DNA of 64,000 nt from Synechococcales cyanobacterium GL140_1_metabat_312 (GTDB taxonomy: Bacteria > Cyanobacteriota > Cyanobacteriia > Leptolyngbyales > Leptolyngbyaceae): NCBI GenBank assembly GCA_025351345.1, contig JANXWB010000071.1, positions 31,127 to 95,126 on the forward strand, in the 5' to 3' direction. This document shows positions 53,373-63,880 of this stretch, piece by piece. The first letter of the stretch is position 1. Each line of letters begins with the position of its first letter. Position numbers and translations under genes: made by a program. The notes below the pieces were generated by a model that was given only the letters and a program-made list of their open reading frames with translations, did not search any database and had not been told where the DNA came from.

Positions 53373-55313
53373 TTACCCTCCGACGTGAATAGCTGGGCGG
53401 GCTTTAGAGTTTGGTTCTGCCGTTCGCAACACCTCACGAGTTACCACCGCAATGTCACCTTCTCCAAACAGAATGAATCGCAATAGGTACTGAATCGGAT
53501 TACCCTCAATCCAACCAAAATATGCGTGGGGCAATCGATCGCTCCGATCTCGAATAGATAAGAGAATCGCTGCAATGGTATTGGGGACCGCTGTACCATA
53601 GGCTTTGAGAACTTGACATTCGCCCACCATCGTACCTTCAACGATGATTGGTTTCGTGAAATCTGACGCATCGACCACTTGAATTTCTAAAAATAGAATT
53701 GGAGCAGTATTGGGAATGTGATTATCTTCACGAACTTCCTGAGCCTTAATTAAATACTCCTCTTCACTATTGTAATGTCGGCGATTTGCCACCAATCGAA
53801 TTAGATCCGTACCTGCATTATCAATAAACGACAATGCCGTTGCATCCATTTCCACCCGATCGGATCGGAGTTCAGTCGATCGCCATACCCGCGAAATTAA
53901 GGACGTAATAACAATAGCGCCAATAAAAAAGCCCGCAATATGTAGCCCTTCAGGTCGTTCTCTAACATTGATGATGGTTGTATACAAAAAGACCAACGTA
54001 ATCAAAGTGAATATAGTAACACTGCGTTTTTTTTGTCTTTTGCGAGCAAGCAATGTCACTGCAAACGCTGCCGAACTCATGAGAACTAATACACCCGTTG
54101 CATAGGCGCCACCTTGAGCATCCACATCGGCTTTAAATAGCACCGTGACGAAAAAAGCGATCGCCGTATAGACTAAAACTAAGGGCCGAACCGCCGTTGT
54201 CCAAAACGGAGCCATGCCATAACGCGGCAAATAACGCGGCACAATATTCAATAATCCCGCCATTGCCGAAGCTCCAGCAAACCAAAGAATACCGATCGTA
54301 CTTAAGTCATAGACAGTCCCAAACGCATCACCCAAGTAAAGATGAGCCATATAGGCTAGAGCACGACCATTCGCTTGACCACCCGGTTGGAATTCGGCGG
54401 GCTTAATTAAAAGCATCGTCACAAAGCTACTGGTGAGCAAAAAGAAGCTCATGATTAAAGCAGCGGTAGTCAGCAGTTTATAGGTATTTTGAATGCGGGT
54501 AATGGGTTTGCCTTCATCATCTAGCTTTGCACCCTTAATCAAAGGCATGACTGCCACCCCTGTTTCAAACCCCGAAAGTCCTAGGGCGAGTTTTGGGAAT
54601 AACAATGCCGAAATTCCTAGCATCTCCATGACATTGTTATTATGTTCAGCAAACAGCGATCGTTGCCAACCGACCAACAGACTTGGATCATGGAAGATTA
54701 ATGAAACGCCTTTGCCAATGACAATAAAGTTCAAAAACAAATAAACAATTACTAATATGACGGCAAGATCGATCGCTTCTTGGAACCCTTTTAAAAACAC
54801 TACTCCCAACATGCCAACCAAAAGGAGGGTAATTTCGACATGATGACCCTGGAGGAATGGATGCAACCAAGGATTTTCGATTAAATGGGCTGTGGCATCG
54901 GCGGCTGACAAGGTAATGGTAATAATGAAATCTGTCCCCACAAATCCCAATAGAATCAAGACTAAAAGCTTTCCTTGCCACCAAGACAAGAGATTTTCCA
55001 ACATCGCAATCGAGCCTTCCCCATTAGGACTCGTTTTCGCCACCCATCGATAAATCGGCAATGCCCCAAACAGCGTTAACAGAATCAAAATAAAGGTCGA
55101 AATTGGTGCAAGCGAACCTGCGGCTAGAATTGCGATTCCAGGCTGATACCCTAGGGTCGAGAAATAATCCACTCCCGTCAGACACATTACCTTCCACCAG
55201 GGATACTGATGATGTTCCTCGTTGGATTGGTTTCCCTTCAATAGCCAATGAGACAAACTCAATTTAGAACGATCGAGTAACGTCGAAGATTTCGGATTCA
55301 TAGAAGTTGGCAA
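53373..55313 (-). CDS. APC-superfamily permease
   Basis: A 646-residue transporter with about 12 hydrophobic segments (residues 40-500) and a C-terminal soluble part of about 140 residues. Segments [22 protein letters not shown], the [14 protein letters not shown] loop and [20 protein letters not shown] fit an amino acid/potassium-type permease of the APC superfamily. Substrate is unknown. Homologues annotated as amino acid permease occur in cyanobacteria. It is transcribed alone. Confidence 0.8.
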   Translation of the reverse strand: MPTSMNPKSSTLLDRSKLSLSHWLLKGNQSNEEHHQYPWWKVMCLTGVDYFSTLGYQPGIAILAAGSLAPISTFILILLTLFGALPIYRWVAKTSPNGEGSIAMLENLLSWWQGKLLVLILLGFVGTDFIITITLSAADATAHLIENPWLHPFLQGHHVEITLLLVGMLGVVFLKGFQEAIDLAVILVIVYLFLNFIVIGKGVSLIFHDPSLLVGWQRSLFAEHNNNVMEMLGISALLFPKLALGLSGFETGVAVMPLIKGAKLDDEGKPITRIQNTYKLLTTAALIMSFFLLTSSFVTMLLIKPAEFQPGGQANGRALAYMAHLYLGDAFGTVYDLSTIGILWFAGASAMAGLLNIVPRYLPRYGMAPFWTTAVRPLVLVYTAIAFFVTVLFKADVDAQGGAYATGVLVLMSSAAFAVTLLARKRQKKRSVTIFTLITLVFLYTTIINVRERPEGLHIAGFFIGAIVITSLISRVWRSTELRSDRVEMDATALSFIDNAGTDLIRLVANRRHYNSEEEYLIKAQEVREDNHIPNTAPILFLEIQVVDASDFTKPIIVEGTMVGECQVLKAYGTAVPNTIAAILLSIRDRSDRLPHAYFGWIEGNPIQYLLRFILFGEGDIAVVTREVLRTAEPNSKARPAIHVGG

Positions 55314-55426
55314 ATTCTTGTGTGATGGACAAGATGAATCGAGGATTACTCATGCTACAGGATCTCATCTGAAATTCTAATATTTATCAATATATTTACA
55401 CCTCGAACAGGAGGAGGAGTTTAGAA

Positions 55427-55519
55427 GTGACTAAAGTCATACCGATCGATGACATTCAAACGCAACATCCGGAAACCAAGCCGCTTGAGATGTCGAAGAG
55501 AAAAGCAATTAGTGACTAG
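55427..55519 (+). CDS. Possible 30-residue protein with a strong ribosome-binding site
   Basis: GTG at 55427 opens a 30-codon frame (MTKVIPIDDIQTQHPETKPL..., ending KAISD). AGGAGGAGGAG lies 8-15 bp upstream, one of the best Shine-Dalgarno matches in the window. No family is recognised. It may be a real small protein or the surviving 5' end of a lost gene. The rest of 55314-55761 shows no other gene. Confidence 0.35.
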   Translation: MTKVIPIDDIQTQHPETKPLEMSKRKAISD

Positions 55520-55761
55520 CCGCAGCCGCACAACTCGCAAGACAATCGATCGGGCGCTAAGTCAACGATCGAAGGTGATTTAAAAAATTTATAGGTTCTT
55601 GACTCTAGGGATTCAGAGGGCTAATTTTTGGCTAAAGTAGGAGTTGACCTCACAGATTTAAAATTTTTGTTAAAAATAAGATTAAATTTCAGCAGAACCC
55701 TTTTGGCGAAGAGGTAGAGTGATTCTAAGTTTTGCGCTTTACTATTCGCTATTTCCCCTCT

Positions 55762-56607
55762 ATGTCCCACATTATTTGGTCGCAGCTTGCCCAAGACATT
55801 GCCAATTGGCACTCAATCTCAAATTTCCCTGGCGATAAAGTTCAACCGCTAATTGTAGGGATTTTGGCGGGACAGGGGACCGGGAAATCGACATTAGTTT
55901 GTCTGCTTAGGCAAATTTTGAAGGATGAGTTTGGGCTGAGCGCAGTTTGTTTATCTTTGGACGATTTGTACTTACCCTACGCCGATCGACTCCAGCTTCA
56001 AGCCCAAGATTCCCGTATGGTATGGCGCGGACCTCCCGGAACTCACGAGATTGATCTGGGTTTGACGCTCCTTAGACAAATTCGCGCCCAACAATTTCCA
56101 GTCTTTATTCCACAATTTGATAAATCATTACAAAATGGCGCAGGCGATCGGACAACTTCGCTTGAAATCCATGCAGCAGATATTGTCTTGTTCGAGGGTT
56201 GGTTTGTCGGGTGTCGTCCAGTCTCATCGGTTCAGATTGACCAAGCACCGCCGCCGATTGTAACGAAAGCCGATCGGGATTTTGCAAAGGATATGAACTT
56301 TGCATTGCATGAGTATCAGTTGCTGTGGCAGGAAATCGATCGGCTGATTCTGCTCAATCCTGTGGACTATCGATTAAGCATTCAATGGCGACAAGAGGCT
56401 GAAACGAAGCTCCGATCGCCCCAAAATCCCGGCATGAGTGATGCTGAGATTGTGGAATTTGTCGAATATTTTTGGAAGTCATTGCATCCAGAGCTGTTTA
56501 TTTTGCCCTTATTAAATGAACCGCAATTAAATGAACCGGAGTGGGTCGATCGGGTCATTGATATCGCCGCCAATCATTCCCCCATTCAAATTTATACGCC
56601 GAGATAG
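55762..56607 (+). CDS. Glycerate kinase (GlyK/GLYK type, P-loop)
   Basis: Phosphorylates D-glycerate, the last step of photorespiration, giving 3-phosphoglycerate. About 281 residues with the P-loop GILAGQGTGKSTLV (about residue 34), LSLDDLYLPYADR, the conserved GPPGTHEIDLGL and FEGWFVGCRP. This plant-type kinase is also found in cyanobacteria. The ATG at 55762 is used; an upstream TTG frame adds ten residues. It converges with the guanidine operon, its stop 4 bp from the next gene. Confidence 0.9.
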   Translation: MSHIIWSQLAQDIANWHSISNFPGDKVQPLIVGILAGQGTGKSTLVCLLRQILKDEFGLSAVCLSLDDLYLPYADRLQLQAQDSRMVWRGPPGTHEIDLGLTLLRQIRAQQFPVFIPQFDKSLQNGAGDRTTSLEIHAADIVLFEGWFVGCRPVSSVQIDQAPPPIVTKADRDFAKDMNFALHEYQLLWQEIDRLILLNPVDYRLSIQWRQEAETKLRSPQNPGMSDAEIVEFVEYFWKSLHPELFILPLLNEPQLNEPEWVDRVIDIAANHSPIQIYTPR

Positions 56608-56611
56608 AGAC

Positions 56612-57049
56612 TTATTTCTCCAGTAAGTTACTCGTCAGCCGATCGCAATCCCCGTTTTGTTCAAGTTTTGTTCGATCGCAGTACGATCGCCAGCCTCCCC
56701 AAGCGGTAATTTCGAGCTGCCCTTCACAGAGAAATGGCTCGCCGAGAACGCCTAAAACTTCGCGGCCATCGGCTAATTTAACCTTGCCAATACAGAGTCC
56801 TGGTGGTTCTTGGTGGAGAATTGTGGCGAGTCCAGTCACGGGAACATTCCAAACTTCTAACGGAATTGCTATTCCACCGTCGGTTACTTTAAGCATGGCA
56901 GGGTGACGATCGCCGATCGACCAAATCCGGTAGGCCGTTTCAGTTTTGGCTTCTCGGTCAAAGGTTGCGCCGATCGCTAACAAGTTGCCATTCAGTTCTA
57001 ATCCGCGCATTAATGTACCATTGACGGCGAGTTCTACAGTAGATTCCAT
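56612..57049 (-). CDS. Stand-alone allophanate hydrolase C-terminal domain protein
   Basis: A 145-residue protein matching the C-terminal domain of allophanate hydrolase (AtzF), a gamma-glutamylcyclotransferase-like fold: AVNGTLMRGLELNG at the start, YRIWSIGDRHPAMLKV, IPLEVWNVPV and ITAWGGWRSY near the end. In full AtzF this domain follows the amidase that splits allophanate to ammonia and CO2; the amidase part is absent here. It starts 3 bp after the carboxylase stop, so it is the last gene of the guanidine operon. Confidence 0.82.
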   Translation of the reverse strand: MESTVELAVNGTLMRGLELNGNLLAIGATFDREAKTETAYRIWSIGDRHPAMLKVTDGGIAIPLEVWNVPVTGLATILHQEPPGLCIGKVKLADGREVLGVLGEPFLCEGQLEITAWGGWRSYCDRTKLEQNGDCDRLTSNLLEK

Positions 57050-57052
57050 AAA

Positions 57053-60000
57053 TTAGATTGACTCCTGAATTACAACGAGGATTTGTCCGACCGACACCAT
57101 TTGTCCGGGTGTAGAGCGAATTTCTAGAATCTTGCCTCCGATCGGGGCGGTGATCGTCATTTCCATTTTCATACATTCGAGAATCACAAGACTATCCCCT
57201 TGGGAAACCGTTGCCCCGACTTCCACAAGCACTTGCCAAACGCTAGCCGGAATTGGCGCAGTAGCAGCTTGACTGTCATCTGGAAGAATGGTTTCTGAAT
57301 CACTCATAAGATCAGGCGCACTATCACTATCGTCCATGATTAGATTATTCGCTGCCCATCGATCGCGCTCTGCTTCAAATGCAGATTGCTGTTGAGTTTT
57401 AAAGGCGATCGCATCTGTTTCAATAGATTGCAGGAATGTATTGTACTCTCGTAAGCTGAACGTCGTTTCTTCAATCTTTAATTGGAAGCGCCCTTGAAGG
57501 AAGTCCGATCGGTGTTGTAGTAATTCCTCTGGGGTGACCGGATAAAAACGAATTTGGTCGAAGAAACGGAGCAGCCAAGGTTTTCCGGCGGAGAATTCAG
57601 AGGTTTGTCGATAAGTGTTCCACATTTGAATGGTGCGCCCGACGAATTGATAGCCGCCCGGTCCTTCCATGCCATATACACAAAGATAGGCACCGCCAAT
57701 GCCGACGGCGTTTTCAGGAGTCCAGGTGCGGGCGGGATTGTATTTTGTCGTGACGAGACGATGACGGGGATCGAGCGGCGTGGCGACGGGGGCACCGAGG
57801 TAAACATCGCCTAGGCCGAGGACTAAGTAGCTGGCATTGAATACAATGTCTTGAACCTGTTCAATGCTATCCAATCCATTGATGCGTCGAATGAATTCAA
57901 TATTGCTAGGACACCAAGGGGCTTTAGGATTAACCGATCGCACATATTTTTCTATTGCCAATTGGGTCGAATCATCATCCCAAGACAGCGGTAAATGAAC
58001 AATTCGGGTGGGAACTTCCATCGTTTCAATGTCCGGCAGTTGAGATTCTGCGGTGGTCAAGACTTGAAGTAATTGACCTAGGGAAAGAACTCGGTGATCA
58101 TAATGAATTTGTAACGATCGAATTCCGGGTGTGAGATCAATGATGCCTGGAAGAGGATGTTCTAATAGCCAAGTCATGAGGGCATGAACTCGGAAACGGA
58201 GATTGAGATCCAGAATTAAGGGACCATATTCAACTAAAAGATTGTTGTCTCCCGATCGACGGTATTTAACGGCTACAGAATGGGGTGTTTCTGGCAATTC
58301 CTGGAGAATGGCATCCTTGACGCTTGTTGCAAAAACTGGAGGAATGCTGTGCGATCGTAAGGTCTCTAATTCTTGCTGTTGAATTGCAGATTGTTTGATC
58401 GCGTCCTCTAGAGTTAAGGGTTGAAATCGAATGGTATTACCGGGAGTGAGTTGTCCGATTTTCCAGAGTTCGGCCAGGGCGATCGTGGCGGGACAAACAA
58501 ACCCCCCGAGACTAGGACCATCCGGACCGAGAATGATGGGCATATCTCCAGTGAAATCGATCGTCCCGATCGCATAGGCATTGTCATGAATATTGGAGGG
58601 ATGCAATCCAGCTTCGCCACCGTCTTTCCTGGCCCATTCAGGTTTAGGCCCGATTAACCGAACCCCTGTGCGGGCGGAATTGTAATGGACTTCCCAATCA
58701 GTTGAGAATAACATTGCAATATCATCATCGGTAAAAAAGTCCGGCGCGCCATGGGGACCGTAAAGTACACCGATCGTCCAATGGGTCGGATATTGGGGAA
58801 TTAGATCAGTGGGTAATGTATTTTTTAACTCAATTGGCAATTCAGACGATAATACTAGATTCAATTTTAAAACATCACCTAGCTGTAATGTCCGTCCACA
58901 ATGTCCACCAAACTTACCCAAGGTGAACGTTGATTTGCTTCCCAGATAATCTGGAATATCAAAGCCATTTTGAATGGTTAAATACGATCGGGTTCCATTC
59001 CCCTGAATCGCGCCCATTTTCAAAACTGCGCCTGCTTTAACCGCAACAGTAGTCCAGAAGGGAATCGCTTCACCATCTAACGTTGCACTCATTAATGCTC
59101 CCGTGAGACAAATCCTCGTCGAGGCATTGAAGCGAAGTGTTGGACCTGTAACCGTGCATTCTAGCCCTGCCGAAGCCTCAGGATTCCCCAAGAGACGATT
59201 GCCATAACGGAACGCCAGCCCGTCCATCGGACCCGACGGCGGAACCCCAACATTCCAATACCCGAGCCGCCCAGGATAATCCTGAATCATGGTAAATGCA
59301 CCCGGTGCTAAGACCTCGATCGTCCGAGGCTGGTAAGCAAACGTCGTCAAAAATTGCGTACTGACCGTTCCTTCTACAAACGCTGGGTCTGCTAGAATTT
59401 GGCGTAGATAATCTAGATTAGTTTCAATTCCGGCAATTTGAGTTTGCTCGATCGCAGTTTGAAGTTGTTCAATGGCAGAATTGCGATCGTCAGCGTGAAT
59501 AATCAGTTTGGCTAACAGCGGGTCATAGTAAGGGGTGACTTCACTGCCCGATTCAATCCAACTATCACAGCGTGCTGAATTTGGAAAAGTGACTTGGGTC
59601 AGGAGTCCAGCGTTTGGCTGAAAATTCTTGCCGGGATCTTCGGCGTAGATTCGCACTTGAATGGAATGCCCTTGAGCAGTTGGACGATCGGCATCGAAGA
59701 AGCTACGATCGCCGGATGCTAACCGAATCATCCATTCCACTAAATCAATTTGATAGACCGCTTCTGTCACCCCATGTTCAACTTGAAGACGGGTGTTGAC
59801 TTCAAGAAAATAGAACTGACGACGATCGACATCAAAAATAAACTCAACCGTTCCCGCTGATTGGTATTGAATCGATCGGCCCAGTCGCAAGGCAGCGGCA
59901 TACAGGTCTTGACGGAGGGATTCATCGATTCCGGGTGCAGGCGTTTCTTCGATTACTTTTTGATTGCGTCGCTGAATTGAACAATCACGTTCCCCTAGAA

Positions 60001-60663
60001 CAATCACATTGCCTTGACCATCGCCAAAGATTTGTACTTCAATATGTCGCGCCCGTTGAACATACCGTTCTAAATAAAGTCCACCTTGATTAAAATTGTT
60101 TTGACTTAAGCGTTGTACCGATTGAAAAACTTGGGCAAGTTGCCCGGCATCATGACAAAGCTGTAAGCCAATGCCACCACCCCTGCCGTACTTTTCAACA
60201 TCACTGGATAGCCAATGATTTCGGCTTCGGTCTGTGCGTGATCCAGATTATCCAGCAATCCCGTTCCAGGCAGGAGCGGCACTTGATTTTGTTCAGCGAG
60301 TTCTCTGGCGGTATGCTTAAGTCCGAAGCAACGCATTTGATCGGGCGTTGGACCGATGAATGTAATTCCCGATCGATCGCAAGCCTCGGCAAATTCTGCA
60401 TTCTCGCTGAGAAATCCATAACCAGGATGAATCGCATCGGCTCCAGTTTGCTGGGCGACTTCTAAAATCCGTTGCCAATTGAGATAACTGTCAGCCGCCA
60501 ATGCAGGTCCGATCGCCACCGCTTCAGTTGCCAAAGCCACGGCAGGTGTATTGGTATCAGCTTCGGAATAGACGGCGACAGAGGCAATGCCCAAACGATC
60601 GATCGTCCGTAAAATCCGAACGGCAATCTCACCCCGATTGGCAACGAGAATCTTTTTAAACAT
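57053..60663 (-). pseudogene. Guanidine/urea carboxylase, split by an apparent 1-base frameshift
   Basis: The N-terminal frame (60663-60106) encodes the biotin carboxylase start ([19 protein letters not shown]); the rest is open in the next frame (to 57053). Adding one G to the GGGG at 60180-60183 (minus strand) restores [19 protein letters not shown] and one continuous protein of about 1203 residues, the normal length. Domains: biotin carboxylase (1-450), KipA-like (about 470-790, DYPGRLGYWNVGVPPSGPMD), KipI-like (about 800-1010) and biotinyl domain (about 1130-1203, ILECMKMEMTI). The riboswitch and DUF1989 neighbours point to guanidine as substrate. It may be a true lesion or a sequence error. 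Confidence 0.88.
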
Positions 60664-60687
60664 AGGGGCTATTAACTCGTGAATAGG

Positions 60688-61341
60688 TTAAGCGGCAGTA
60701 TCCCAAACGATTAAGCGAATGGGAGTGGGATTGTAGGCATTACAGGGATTATTCACTTGTGGACAATTGGAAATCAAAACCATCACATCCATTTCCGCCC
60801 GCAGTTCTACTATTTTCCCCGCTTCTGAAAGCCCATCGACAATCTCTAAGGTTCCATCCGCGCTCACGGGAACATTCATGTAGAAATTGATATTGCTAAC
60901 GAGATCTCTTTTATTCATTTCGTATTTGCTGAGTTCGATCAAATAGTTCTCCACACAGGCATGTAAATGTTTCTTATGCAATCCATAGCGCACTGAATTA
61001 CTTTCCATACTGCAAGCGCCGCCCACCGTATCATGGCGACCACAGTCATCCGCAATCACGGTCATCATGACATTGCCTTCATTGGACAAGATTTCGGTGC
61101 CTGTTGTGATGAAAATGTTGCCTTGATTCACGATCGTATCTTGGGCACTGTAGCGCTCTGAGGGGTCATCTGCCCGGTAAAACAATGTATCTACGGCTTG
61201 GTTGCCCTGAAGGTCAATAATTCGCAAAATTTGCCCTTTATGAATGATTCGCGACCAAGGCTGACGGGCTGGAATCTCTTGATCATAAATGGCGGTTTCT
61301 GGGTTTAAAACGGGACGATCGATCGTTTTGGTCAATGTCAT
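60688..61341 (-). CDS. DUF1989 protein, carboxyguanidine deiminase subunit (urea carboxylase-associated)
   Basis: A 217-residue DUF1989 protein. Seen are RIIHKGQILRIIDLQGNQAV, the Cys- and His-containing DDCGRHDTVGGACSMESNSV, and ELRAEMDVMVLISNCPQVNN. The two DUF1989 proteins encoded with guanidine carboxylase form a complex (CgdAB) that removes ammonia from carboxyguanidine to give allophanate. The order A/B is not assigned. It starts 33 bp after the other DUF1989 gene and ends 24 bp before the carboxylase. Confidence 0.87.
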   Translation of the reverse strand: MTLTKTIDRPVLNPETAIYDQEIPARQPWSRIIHKGQILRIIDLQGNQAVDTLFYRADDPSERYSAQDTIVNQGNIFITTGTEILSNEGNVMMTVIADDCGRHDTVGGACSMESNSVRYGLHKKHLHACVENYLIELSKYEMNKRDLVSNINFYMNVPVSADGTLEIVDGLSEAGKIVELRAEMDVMVLISNCPQVNNPCNAYNPTPIRLIVWDTAA

Positions 61342-61374
61342 AGTGAGTTACCTTAAATAAGAACTAAACAAAAA

Positions 61375-62088
61375 CTAATCTTGGGCAAATAACGCGTCGG
61401 TATTGATAAATCCACGAATCACCTCTGGGTTTGCAGTCCTGCAAAGGTCATCGGCAGCCGGAGCAGGGGAATTCCAGACAGTAAGTTCGATCGGTTTGGG
61501 ATTGTATTCAGGACTAGGATGGAGAACATGGGGGCAATTAGAAACTACGATGAAGACATTCATTTCTGCCCGAAGATCGATAAAACTCCCCGGTTTTTCA
61601 CTGGCTTCTGAATAACTCAATTCGCCCTCCGGTGAAACCATTACCCGACTAAATAAATTTAAATTTGGCATCAGATCTTTCCGAGTTAAACCTTGCTTGG
61701 CGAGAGCTTTCAGAAAGTTGTTGCGGGAATTGTTGTGAAGCTCTGGACCATACTTTTTCTCATTACTCGCAGCATTGCTACAACCGCAGATCAAGTCATG
61801 ACATCCTGATGTGTCTTCCGTAATCGACATTAATACCCGTCCCATATCGGAATACAAGACCTTTCCCTTTCCTAGGAAAGCATTGAACTGAATTTTGGCA
61901 GTATCCGCCACATTGAGCCGTTCGATCGGATTATCGGCGTTGTAGCAGACGATCGATACCCCATGGGATCCTTGCAAATCCTGAATACGTAAGGTTTTAC
62001 CCCGTTTAATTACACCCTGCCAGTAAGCGCCACCGGGTAGTTTTTCCTGAAGATGAATTTGCGCAGGATCGAGAACACTTATACTCAT
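61375..62088 (-). CDS. DUF1989 protein, second carboxyguanidine deiminase subunit
   Basis: A 237-residue relative of the previous protein, with WQGVIKRGKTLRIQDLQGSH, SGCHDLICGCSNAASNEKKY (Cys/His metal-site-like) and DLRAEMNVFIVVSNCPHVLH. It is the first gene of the operon, about 120 bp after the guanidine-I riboswitch on the same strand, and so is directly controlled by it. Older annotations call it urea amidolyase-associated protein. Confidence 0.87.
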   Translation of the reverse strand: MSISVLDPAQIHLQEKLPGGAYWQGVIKRGKTLRIQDLQGSHGVSIVCYNADNPIERLNVADTAKIQFNAFLGKGKVLYSDMGRVLMSITEDTSGCHDLICGCSNAASNEKKYGPELHNNSRNNFLKALAKQGLTRKDLMPNLNLFSRVMVSPEGELSYSEASEKPGSFIDLRAEMNVFIVVSNCPHVLHPSPEYNPKPIELTVWNSPAPAADDLCRTANPEVIRGFINTDALFAQD

Positions 62089-62209
62089 AGAATTTCCCTT
62101 ATTGTTCCACCGATTGTTTTACCTAACCGATCGCCCTTGAAACCACAAAGCCCAGGAGTCCCAACAGCAGGTTAAACGCACAATTAAATGGCAGTCAACC
62201 TAGAGTCTG

Positions 62210-62345
62210 TATGGTTCTCCCGGGCTTTTATCCCGCCGTGTGGTCAGGAGAAAGATTCTCTAAAAAACCTGTGCCCTAACTGCTTCTCTCGGACCAGCCA
62301 TGGTGAATTCACTAAAACTCATCATCGGAACCCTAGAAGCTTTCC
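62210..62345 (-). ncRNA. Guanidine-I (ykkC) riboswitch controlling the carboxylase operon
   Basis: On the minus strand the conserved parts occur in order: CTAGGGTTCCG (about 62337-62327), GCTGGTCCGAGAGAA (about 62298-62284), then ACACGGCGGGATAAAAGCCC and GGGAGAACC (to about 62213). These are the core motifs of the guanidine-sensing ykkC class. Further on, CTCCTGGGCTTT (near 62150) can pair with AAAGCCCGGGAG of the aptamer, a possible ON/OFF partner. Confidence 0.93.
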
Positions 62346-62585
62346 TTGCAATATTTAGTTTTTTGAGCAGTTTGTAGATTATTAATTGCCCCGCAATCTT
62401 AGAGGAAGGAGGCGATAAGAAGCAAGCCCTAGATATGAATTTAGATCATCTTGCTTTACTAGCCTTTAATTAATTTCATAAGGTGCTTTTCGATACAGTT
62501 AATCTAGATACTGATTGGTAGATTCATCTAGTGTTTAATGTCTGGTCTGTTACAACTGTCTTTTGATCACACCGATAAAATTTAT

Positions 62586-62728
62586 AAGTTTCTAGGGTTC
62601 CGATCGTTTAGCAGTCTTTTCTGTTGAGGGGTGCTGGTCCGAGAGAAACGGGTTGGCAGTATGTAGTTTTAAGTAAAAGCTATGTCAATACGCTAATTAC
62701 ACGGCGGGAGAAAAGCCCGGGAGGAACT
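62586..62728 (+). ncRNA. Guanidine-I (ykkC) riboswitch controlling the ABC transporter
   Basis: Plus-strand copy with CTAGGGTTCCG (from 62592), GCTGGTCCGAGAGAAACGGG (from about 62632) and ACACGGCGGGAGAAAAGCCC then GGGAGGAAC (to about 62727). It faces away from the first riboswitch; about 240 bp of AT-rich DNA between them must carry both promoters. The 3' part overlaps a terminator, so guanidine should permit read-through. Confidence 0.94.
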
Positions 62729-62768
62729 CTAGACAGTTGAAAGCTGTTGTAGTTTCTTCCGGGTTTTT
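62716..62768 (+). terminator. Riboswitch-controlled intrinsic terminator
   Basis: CCCGGGAGGAA (62716-62726), the end of the aptamer, pairs with TTTCTTCCGGG (62753-62763), with one bulge, and the stem is followed by TTTTT (62764-62768). Forming this hairpin would break the aptamer's last helix, the classic arrangement of an ON switch. The binding-protein ATG is 40 bp further. Confidence 0.85.
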
Positions 62769-62807
62769 GATGTTCCAAGGTTAATAGTCAGATCCTAAGG
62801 AATAACT

Positions 62808-63830
62808 ATGAAACGGCGATCGCTTCTCACGACAATTCTGTTCTTTACTATGCTTACAACCACCATAAGCTGTAGTAATCCGGGGACAAAGTTGTCCGAT
62901 GCTTCCCCGACACAATCGGATATTAAAGTAGGATTTAGCGCTTGGCCAGGTTGGTTTCCTTGGCAGGTGTCACAGGATAAAAAGCTCTTTGAAGCAAACA
63001 AAGTTGTAGTTGATCTGAAATGGTTTGATGGATACGTCGAATCGATCAGCACACTGGCGGCGGGGCAAATTGATGCCAATAGTCAAACCCTGGGAGACAC
63101 AATTAGTTCGGTTGCAGGAGGAGCAGATCAAGTTGTTGTTTTAGTGAATGATAACTCCACGGGAAATGACAAAATTATTGTTAGAAGTGGAATTAATTCG
63201 ATCGCAGATCTAAAAGGTAAAAAAGTTGCCGCAGAAGAGGGAACAATTGATCATTTTCTTCTAATTCAAGGACTCAAAAAAGAAGGTTTGACGGCCAAAG
63301 ATATTCAATTTATCCCATTAGAAACAGGTAAAGCAGCAGCGGCATTTGTTGCAGGACAAGTGGATGCGGTGGCAGTCTTTGCCCCCTTTACGACTCAGGC
63401 CCTCAAACTCAAGGGAAGTAAGGAACTGTTCAATTCTAAAGATTTTCCGGGTTCAATTTCTGACCATTTAGTCGTCACTCGGAAATTTCTAGAAACCCAT
63501 CCCGATAAGGTTCAAGCCATGGTCGATAGCTGGTTTGCCACCCTCGATGCAATCAAAGCCGACCCTGAAGCTTCGATCGCCATTATGTCCAAACGCGGCG
63601 GTGTGACTCCCGCCGAATACAAAGAGTACGCTGACGGGACCAAGATTTTTACCATAGAAGAAAACCTAAAAGCATTTCAGCCCGGAACTGACATGAATTC
63701 TTTGCCCTATGCTGCTGAAAAAATGACTGCCTTTCTGACTGAAATTGGCATGGCAAAAACGAAACCCGATCTCACTAAACTCTTTGACGATCGATTTGTT
63801 AAAGCCTATGCTGCAAAGCAAAAAAAATAG
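62808..63830 (+). CDS. ABC transporter substrate-binding lipoprotein (NMT1/SsuA-like), guanidine-linked
   Basis: A 340-residue binding protein. The signal peptide ends in a lipobox-like TTISCSN (Cys about residue 23). The mature part has IKVGFSAWPGWFPWQVSQ, LAAGQIDANSQTLGDTIS and IADLKGKKVAAEEGTIDHFL, as in the nitrate/sulfonate/taurine-type (NMT1-like) family. The guanidine riboswitch just upstream suggests it brings in guanidine or a close compound; the pocket cannot be read. It is followed by a permease gene. Confidence 0.9.
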   Translation: MKRRSLLTTILFFTMLTTTISCSNPGTKLSDASPTQSDIKVGFSAWPGWFPWQVSQDKKLFEANKVVVDLKWFDGYVESISTLAAGQIDANSQTLGDTISSVAGGADQVVVLVNDNSTGNDKIIVRSGINSIADLKGKKVAAEEGTIDHFLLIQGLKKEGLTAKDIQFIPLETGKAAAAFVAGQVDAVAVFAPFTTQALKLKGSKELFNSKDFPGSISDHLVVTRKFLETHPDKVQAMVDSWFATLDAIKADPEASIAIMSKRGGVTPAEYKEYADGTKIFTIEENLKAFQPGTDMNSLPYAAEKMTAFLTEIGMAKTKPDLTKLFDDRFVKAYAAKQKK

Positions 63831-63880
63831 GCATCTTTGAATATGACTCCATACTTCAAATCACCCTTCTGAAACCATTT

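Noticed and set aside
62500..62560. GTA-N8-TAG, one base from an NtcA nitrogen-control site, between the two riboswitches
   Set aside because: The last base deviates from GTA-N8-TAC and no well-placed -10 box could be defined; a single near match in AT-rich DNA is expected by chance.
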